Shown piece by piece: positions 35,701-44,700 of a DNA stretch of 46,755 nucleotides. Source of the DNA: Phoronis australis (Eukaryota; Phoronida; Phoronidae); NCBI GenBank assembly GCA_002633005.1, contig NMRA01000090.1, forward strand, positions 64,001 to 110,755, given 5' to 3'. Position 1 is the first letter of the stretch. Every line of letters begins with the position of its first letter. Made by a program: the position numbers and the translations under genes. Below the pieces are notes generated by a model. That model worked only from the letters and a program-made list of their open reading frames with translations. It was not told where the DNA came from and ran no database searches.

Positions 35701-38700
35701 CCCATGAAATCAAGTCATTGAAAAATGAGGTTATCAGCGCACACCTCACATGGGTCCGAGAAGGAAAAAGTGATCCGCTATTTGTACTTATTAACTAATA
35801 GATGACGTGTGCAGTGAGTCTAGTGTTTGCACAATTAGTTAACCCTCTCTGAACAAAGAAAACATTTGCCAACTGTTCATCAGCCGATTATTACATATGT
35901 GTCGCCAGTCAGTTAACCATATTTTGTAATTAATTGTGCATAGATTACAATTCGGTGATTTTTGTATTTTAGTTCCTCACCAGCTACTCAGTGTTTTGCA
36001 AACCATGGTTTGCTGCATGAACATCAAAACCCATGACATTATAGTTTGCAACATGGCGACTTACTTCAATCTGTACATACCTTTGCATACACCATAGGCA
36101 CAGAACTAACTGAAGGAAGTAGTACGAAGGCCATTACAGTAACGTAGAAGCACAGCAAATCAAGATATACGTAGATGCACCAGAAGTCTGGCATGGTTCA
36201 CAATCTCGCCAGGATGTGGCACAAGTGTCGACTGCTGTGATTGGCTGTTACTTAACCTTCAATCAGGACTATTCATGGTTTGACCATGATTGAATGCTAA
36301 GCAGCAGTGAGATTGTGAACCTTGCCAGAGCTGCGCATTATCATGTGCGTATATTGTATACTAGACTAACTGAAGGTACAAATATGTTCTAATAGATCGG
36401 AATAAGCTCTAGTTTTCAAGAGTCAAGATTTAGTTGGAACATTTTGCCAAATATAATATAAATATAAAAGGAAATGCTCAAAATTCGAGAATTTGATTGC
36501 AAAACATGTCAGAACTTACAGTCCAGATTTACCAGTGCAGTGACCAGTGTCAGATTACCTGAACCAATCCATACATGTACACGAGACCGCCTGAAAATGT
36601 CCCTTGAAGTCTGTAAATTTAGTGGTCTACTGGAGACTTTCTCAAAAATGTACAGTCTGCTGAGATACAGCTCGATCATCTGTCAGTTGCCAATCTGAAT
36701 TTACCATTCTGATGGAAGTTCTTGAGATACTACTCCATGCTGTTTCGTCAACTGAGCACAGGCAACAACTCGACGTTTTGATGAACATGAAAAGAGCTGC
36801 ACGACAAGTCTTTCTGGAACGAGCAACGAACCTGTTGATACTCCACCATTGTCGCTGAAGAATGTGACCTAGTTTTTACTGGGTTAGAAGACCTTTTTAT
36901 AAGCCTTTTTATAAGTGACGAAAATTAAATAATGCAGTGCTGATGTGCGATACCTATCACAAACACCACAACAGCTGGCCATTTTTTACATGAAAGCTTC
37001 AAAAATCGTTGAGCAGTGAAACTTGAACAGCTTATGTGTCCCTTTTTGGCAGCATTGATCTCTAGATAACAGTGTCAACTGCCTTCACATTACAAGAATT
37101 TGGACTGCGGACGAAAAAACCTGTATCCACGGAGATAAAAGTGGGCTGAAATTTTAAAGGCTCTATTCAGTGTTGCGTAGGGTTTTGACAAGACCTCTGA
37201 ATTGAGCTTGTGCTCTCAATCAGAAGAAGAGGTAAACGAATCCAAGTAAAACATAAATCATACAAAAACTAAATGATTTACGTTAACTTTGATCTGTGGT
37301 GAATTGAGATGCATCAATGCAAATAGTGGTGTGTTCTTTGGTTTTTGTTCTGGTATTTATTTGAAGATTTTTATTAAACCTGTAACTTGGCAAATTTTCT
37401 GAGCAAGAGTGGCGACATAGTTGAGACGAATTGCTTGTTTTTGTTTTGTTTTTTGTAAAGAGAGTCTTGACACAACAAATTTTCATTTTTTGGAGCTAGG
37501 TTTACCCAATAGATTATAGTAGGACACCAATTTCAAAATTTGTGACGAGTCTTGTTCCCAGATTACTGCTTTTTGCCGGAATTTATCCAAGCGGGCACTC
37601 ATCAGACATATTGTTTACTGTTTTGTTATGACTGTTTGCTCTTCCTTTAGTTATTTTGTCAGTGTTAAAGAACCTTAACTTCTACAAACTGTCAAAATTA
37701 TTCAGAACTAGATCAGTTATTGCGGACAAATGCAATTTCCTTTTTGTTAAAATTTTGTACAAAAATAACTTTTAAGGAAACTTTAATCGATTGTTAGCAT
37801 GGTGTGTGGTAAAGATGTTACCAAAGATAATTCAGAAAAACTTTGAGCATTTAATAGTCATTGATATTGTAAGCTTATGGAAATTATAGAACTTTACATC
37901 TGGTGTGGTTATCCACAATCTATCGATTGATTGATTGAGTTATTGATTTAAATCAGTATTACAGCAGCAGAACTTGATCATTCTCGCTTCAGAGCAACGT
38001 GGGTATTCTAGCAATGTTGGACGAAGAGTGTCTGCGTCCAGGCCATGTGTCTGACTTGACTCTCCTGACAAAACTGAATGAGACGTGTTGTGCACATGAG
38101 CATTATGAGAGCCGTGGCTGTAAGAAGAATCAGTCGGATAAGTCACTGGCACACGACACATTTCGACTGGTGCACTATGCTGGATCTGTGAGTAGATGAA
38201 GATTTTACATCTAGACATCTTTTGTGACTTCGTCACCGTCATGATAACCAAGAATAATATTTAATGGTTTGCTTTTTGTAGCGTGATTGTTTTTGTTTTT
38301 TTTTTTGCTTCTCATCAGCTAAGGTTGATTCGTTGATTTGAACTTGAAATCTGATTAGTGGTAAAATATTCTGTTGTTGAAAGTCAATTATGTTGGAGGT
38401 TTTAGTCAATGAGATTTGATAGGTACCATGTTGAAGTGTTTGTGCAAGACAATACTTAATCAGGTCATGTGCGAATGGCACCCTACGGATCACTAGCTGA
38501 TGATGGAAAACTTACTAAGATGGTACTTTTACACCGAAATGTGCATATAAAACGAGTTGTGTCTAATTGGACATACCTGTATGGTACATATTTGTTTGCA
38601 GTGTGCTGCATCTTAGAAAATGCAAGGTTTGTTTACACTAGATTAGATCCTAACTCAGGCTCGATGCAAAATTCACAAGTTGCCAAACGATAACGGAGGC

Positions 38701-41700
38701 TTAGCATCAGTGTTTCATGTGCTTGGTTAACACCGGGCGTGCGTTCAGTAGACGCCAGGACCTACGCTAGGACCTAGCTAGAACCTAGTCAAAGTCACGT
38801 GTTATCATTTAAAATACACGGCTATATCTCGCGTAATCTCGCGAAGTCTTGCTTTTTAGCGAGGTCCTAGCGTTACTGAACGGGAGGCAGTTTTCCCTTT
38901 TAGACAGAATATCCCACGCAGGCTCACTTAACATAACCTGTGCGTGACTTATGAATGGGTCCTTTGCATTTTTATGCGCCCACATAATTATTTATTATGT
39001 GGGTGAATATTCCTGTCATCTCTGTCTGGGCATCTGCCGTCAGTTTTCCGGCGTCTGCAACTGTATCTGGTAAACTTCTTACGGGATCAAAGTATTAAGC
39101 ACCACCTAGTGGCCATTTTTACTGTTTTCGAGTCTGTTTTTGGGCATCCGCCCCCCTATCAACCAAGCCACTCTAAGGATGATTGTGAAAATTGTTGTTA
39201 GTGTGAAGAGGACAGTTGACGATGATTTTCCGACGACTTTAACTACTGTGGCACCTCCTAGTGGCAGTTTTGTTCTTTTTGCGCCCATAGCTCTATCTCC
39301 TAAACCCACTGCAGGATCTTTATTAAATTTAGGAAGTATATTTATATGAAGTTGACAACAGAAGATGACAACGGCTTTCAGACGGATACGACCAATGCTG
39401 TTCATTTTTTCCGTTTTTCTCAGTTTCTCTGAAGTTCCTTGACAGAATTTTATGAAATTTGATAGCTTTCTATTAAAGAAGCAACGACATGTTTTCATTT
39501 TTTGGATGGATTCAACATATTTTACACCACGTGGTGGCCATTTTCATGATAGACATTAACACCCCTAGAAGCACACCATTTGCGGAGCAGTTGTGGGCGC
39601 ATTTCACCACTTTGTGTTCTCTTGTTACAGAATGATACTGACTGTAAATGTTTACGTGTCGTCTTCGTTGTGACCTGGGATTTTTACTAGGTTGCCAAAC
39701 AAATTTTGAGGTTGCATTGGCGACCTGCCGGTCACCAAATTGAGTCCTGTAACTATACTAGGAATAGATAAACAGCCTATCCACTTTTAATATCTTACCA
39801 ATAACAGAATGCCTAGTTATGGATGATCAATTCTACTTGCACTCAACTTTCATGATGAGTAATAAGAAATCCTTTCTTTTGACATGTGTTGTATATTATA
39901 TTAACTACTTCATTTATGTGAAATGTTCCAAAAGTGTTTTAAGTTTGAAGGCACCCAGTACCACTTTGCAATATTTAAAAATGTATGATATGAAAGCAGT
40001 AAGCAGATGAAGTCATACAGGTTATCTTTACTACGCCATTGGCAGTATGGCCTTATACCCATCTGCATGGTGTCAGTGTGGCCGATTACGATTTGCACCT
40101 TGCCAGTGTGCCCATTTACCATCTGCACCTTGTCAGTGTGGCTGTAAACCGTTTGCACCATGTCAGTGTGGCTGTATATCATCTGCATGGTGTCAGTGTG
40201 GCCATATACAGTTTGTACCTTGTCAGTGTGGCTGTAAACCGCCTGCATCATCTCAGTGTGGCCATGTGCTATCTGCACGGTTTCAATGTGGTCGTATGCT
40301 GTCTGCACCGTGTGATCGTGCCCACACACTGTTTGCACTGTGTCAGTGTTGCTGTATACTGTCTGCACTATGCCAGTGTGGCCTTGTAGTGCCACTTGGT
40401 CCTGCACTTGTTTCACTTTGTTTTCACAAATTACTAACTTGGCATTGTTTGCTTCCAGGTGACCTACAATGTTGATGGCTTCATTGACAAAAACAATGAC
40501 CTCCTATTTAGAGACTTGTCACGCCTCATGTACAACTGTGACCACCTGTTATGCAAGAAGCTGTTTCCTGAAGGTATAAGGTCAAACTCAGAATATTTTT
40601 ATTATTTCACCTAAATTTAACATACTAATAGTATTAGCCTTATTGGAAAATGGCTGTCTGTGCAAGCTCTTCAGACATCAGTTTCTAAGTTTCATTTCTG
40701 TGAAGGAAATTAGGTAGGCAAAATAAAAATGAAGTACACAAGTGAAAGAAAATGTCCCATGTATGTTTTTTAATACCACCATTATGCAGTCTTTGCAATG
40801 ACTGTTTCTAATAATTACAAATGACTTATTTTGTTGAAGACTTTATTTTGAGGGTCAAGTATTATTACTGATAAAAACAACCATTCATATTTTGTGTTCT
40901 TACTTCGTAATATAAACTAGTAACTATAACCACTCAAAACTGTAATCGCACTTTCTGTTTTAGCCCCTTATTTACAAAAAAGTTATCAGATGATAATGAA
41001 CTGTACATTGATGCGTTTAGTGGGAAATTTTTGATAATTTGAGAATAATAAGTTCAACTTGGTTAATTTATGCAATACGGGTGGATGGTTTATCAAACAT
41101 TGTAACTAAACATTATTCTATGAGTTTTCTCATAATTACTTATAAATTATTTTGCTCAAACATGTTGAGGTCATTGGCGTTTGATTGCCAGTATTTCAGA
41201 CTTTGTGGTCAGGAGACATTGAATAAAATTTCCTTGTTTAGTGTTACAAATTTAACAAACTTCAGAAGAAATGACAGCTTAATACATACTCACTCTGTAC
41301 AATGATCTCCTATCTTCAGGCATGCAGCTATGTAGCAAAACATCGAGAAACATTACAGACAAACACATTTTTCATTCAGCTCAGGAATTTCCTACTGAGC
41401 ATATACTTGACTATGAATTATGCTAATACTTATCTCAATTTCCTGGAAATAAGGAGCAAAAATGAAGGCAACTTACTTTTTTATGCGCCCACATATTTAT
41501 ATGTGGACGCATTTTGCCATCATCATTAGCCGTCTGTCCGTCCGTCCGGGGTCCGGCGTCCGCTGCTCTATCTCCAAAACGCCTTGACGTATGTTCGTGA
41601 AATTTTGCATATGTGTTCCTTCCGTGGATAGGACAGCATGATCGAACGTTTGGACGAATACGACTACCAGTGTGCCCCGTATTGGCAATTTTAGTTTTTT

Positions 41701-44700
41701 ACGGTTACCTCTGTATCTCCTAAAATTCTGCACAGATTTTCATAAAATTTGGTATATATGCACCTATTAGTGAGATGACGCTATCCTCCCGTTTTCGGAT
41801 GGATTCGACGTAGTTTGCGCCACCTAGTGGCCATTTTTACTGTTTTCGAGTCTGTTTTTGCATCCACCCCTCTGTCAACCAAACCGCTCAAAGGATGGTT
41901 GTGAAAATTGTCATATATGTTCTTATTATGAAGTGGACTGCTAACGATGATTTTCTGACTACTTCGACTACTGTGGCTCCTCCTAGTGGCAGTTTTTTTT
42001 GCGCCTATGGCTGTATCTTCTTAACTGTTCGCAGGATCTTTATGAAATATAGTAATTAGTGTATATATATGATGATAACAAGGAAGGACGACGACTTTCA
42101 GATGGATCTGAATACTGGTGTGCCACCTAGTGGCAATTTTATTTTTTTACGTTTACTCTGTATGTTCAAAGGTCCTCAACGTATTTTCATGAAATTTGGC
42201 ATATAGGCATCTGTTAAGGAGGTGACCCTATCTCTATGTTTTCAGACGGATTTGACCTAGTTTGCGCCACCTGGTGGCCATTTTTAATGTTTTTAAGTCT
42301 GTTTTTTGGCATCCACTCATCTATCACCCAAACCGCTTTCTGGATAATTGTGAAAATTGGCATGTATTTTTTTACTATGAAGTGGACAGCTGACGATGCT
42401 TTTCCAATGATTTCAACTACAACGGCACCTCCTAGTGGCAGTTTTGTTTTTTTTGCGCTCATTGCTGTATCTATTAAACCTTTTGTGGGTTCTTTACTTA
42501 ATTTAGCAAGTGTATTTATATGATGTTGACAATGGACAACGATGACTTTCGGACAGATCTGATTACTGGTGTGCCCCCTAGTGGCAATTTTTTTTTCTTA
42601 CGTTAACCAGTCTGTATCTTCAAAGGTCCTCAACAGATTTTCATAAAATTTTGAATCTAGGTAGCTATTGGTGAGATGACGTTATCATCCTGTTTTTGGA
42701 TGGAATTGAGGTATTTTGCGCCACCTGGTGGCCATTTTTGCTGTTTTCAAATCTTGTTTTTGGCGTCCACCCCTCGATCAACCAAATCATTCTAGGGATG
42801 GTTTTGAATGCGTATATGTTTTCAGTGTGAAGAGGACGTTTGATGATGGCGACTGACTACTGTGGCGCCTCCTAGTGGTAGTTTTGTTTTGTTTTGCGCC
42901 CATAGCTGTATCTCCAAAACCCACTGCAGGATCTTTACTAAATTTAGTAAGTGAATTTATATGAAGATAATAGACGATGACTTTCAGGCGGATCGAACGG
43001 ACGCTGTACCTACAAGTGGCAATTTCATTTTATTCTGTTTTCCTTTGTTTTTCTGAAGTTCCTTGACAGATTTTTATGAAATATGGCATGTTCCCGTTTA
43101 TGGATGGGTTTTACTTTTTTGCGCCATCTAGTGGCCATTTTTATGATACAAATAAATTACCCCAAAAGCACACCTTTTGCAATGCATTTGTGAGCGCATT
43201 TCAACGCTCCGCGTTGCTCTTGTTGAGTAGTTAAGTTATTTTAGTCTTCCCTATATTGTCATTTCAGTGTCCCTAATTGACATGAAGTTGAATCTCTTAT
43301 TTTTGTCTTTATGAGGACATGAACAGAAAAACAAGGCACACTAAGAATGAATGTGGTTCACTGTATGAGTTAATTTATTTAATAAGCCTTAAAATGGACA
43401 CATTTGCGAGGCATACGATTGATAGATTTCAATTCTTGGCATACATTGTATTTGAACAACAGTGCGTCATATCACATATCTCATTATAATTACTTGTACA
43501 TGCATGTGCTTAGTGTAACCCTTAAGATGTTCTAGACAACATTTAATCACAGACTGTATCAAGTCATACCTTAAATCATACCTTAAAAGGCTGGACATGT
43601 AACACTTAATGTTGATAGGAAGCCCATCGTATGTCTCTCTGAAGAGACCAGCTACCACAGGCAGCCAGTTCAAGTCTTCAGTGAGTCAGCTGATGAAGAA
43701 CCTGTCATCTAAGTCACCTAACTACATCCGCTGTATCAAGCCCAACGATTACAAGAAAGGAAGGACATTTGATCAAAAACTGGTCATGCATCAAGTCAGA
43801 TACCTTGGGTAGGCTTATTTCTGCGCATATTATTGTTTTCATTACAGTGATACCCTGAAAGAATATTTAATTAGCCAGTTGGATTTTCAGATGCACCCTG
43901 AGTTGTTTGGCATTAATTATTCACAAAGAGGTCGGAATAGGATAATAGAGACTTAGAGATTGCTGTTTTCCTGTTGAAATAAGACAAAGTGCAAATGAAA
44001 CAGTGTCCATTAGTTACATATAGGTAAGCAACTTTTGGGGAACTAAATTTGTGTGAATTGTCTGGTCCCATGGAAAATAACTCTGTAGTGGGACTGAAAG
44101 CCACGTTGTTGCAAGCACAGCAAACACAGTGCTTCACCATTGTAAAAAACGTGAAAATATTGAGTTGTATCTCCAAAACCACACACAGATAATGTAAAGG
44201 GCTCATCAGTGGTCACTTGGGACAGCTGAAAACAAGCCAGTGGCTTAAAAGTAATCTATGGCAATGCCTTCCAGTGTCTTGTGCATTCTAAGTAGTCATT
44301 CACAAGTCTTACTTCATATTCAAATACAGGGGTTTTATCACTTTCACGTAATTTAGTTTTGGTGTCATTTTTGTCTCTTGCGTTTCAGGTTAAAGCAACA
44401 TCTTTTCATTTAGACCACATACTGTGTTTTGAAATTGGTCTCATAATGTTCCTTAGTTAAATTAAGAGTTTATTGCAGGGCTTCAAAGAACTGACGGTTT
44501 ATTATTGGTTGAGACCAGGCTCTTCAAGATAGCTTGGCATGTCATTCATTTTAGTATCCAAGCGTGGTCTCAAGGAATAACGAACTGTCAGTTCTTTGCA
44601 AATTCAGAAATCAATTCGCAGTCCGTATAAGGCCAATTTTATAGGTAAGTGGTCTAATTCAAAACCTCACTTCTTGGACAGAGTGTGGCTTTAAAGCCAA

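Noticed and set aside
39910-40475. 168-codon minus-strand and 116/142-codon plus-strand ORFs, possible Cys- or His-rich repeat proteins
   Set aside because: Same cause: 30-bp minisatellite. Open frames occur on both strands over the same bases.
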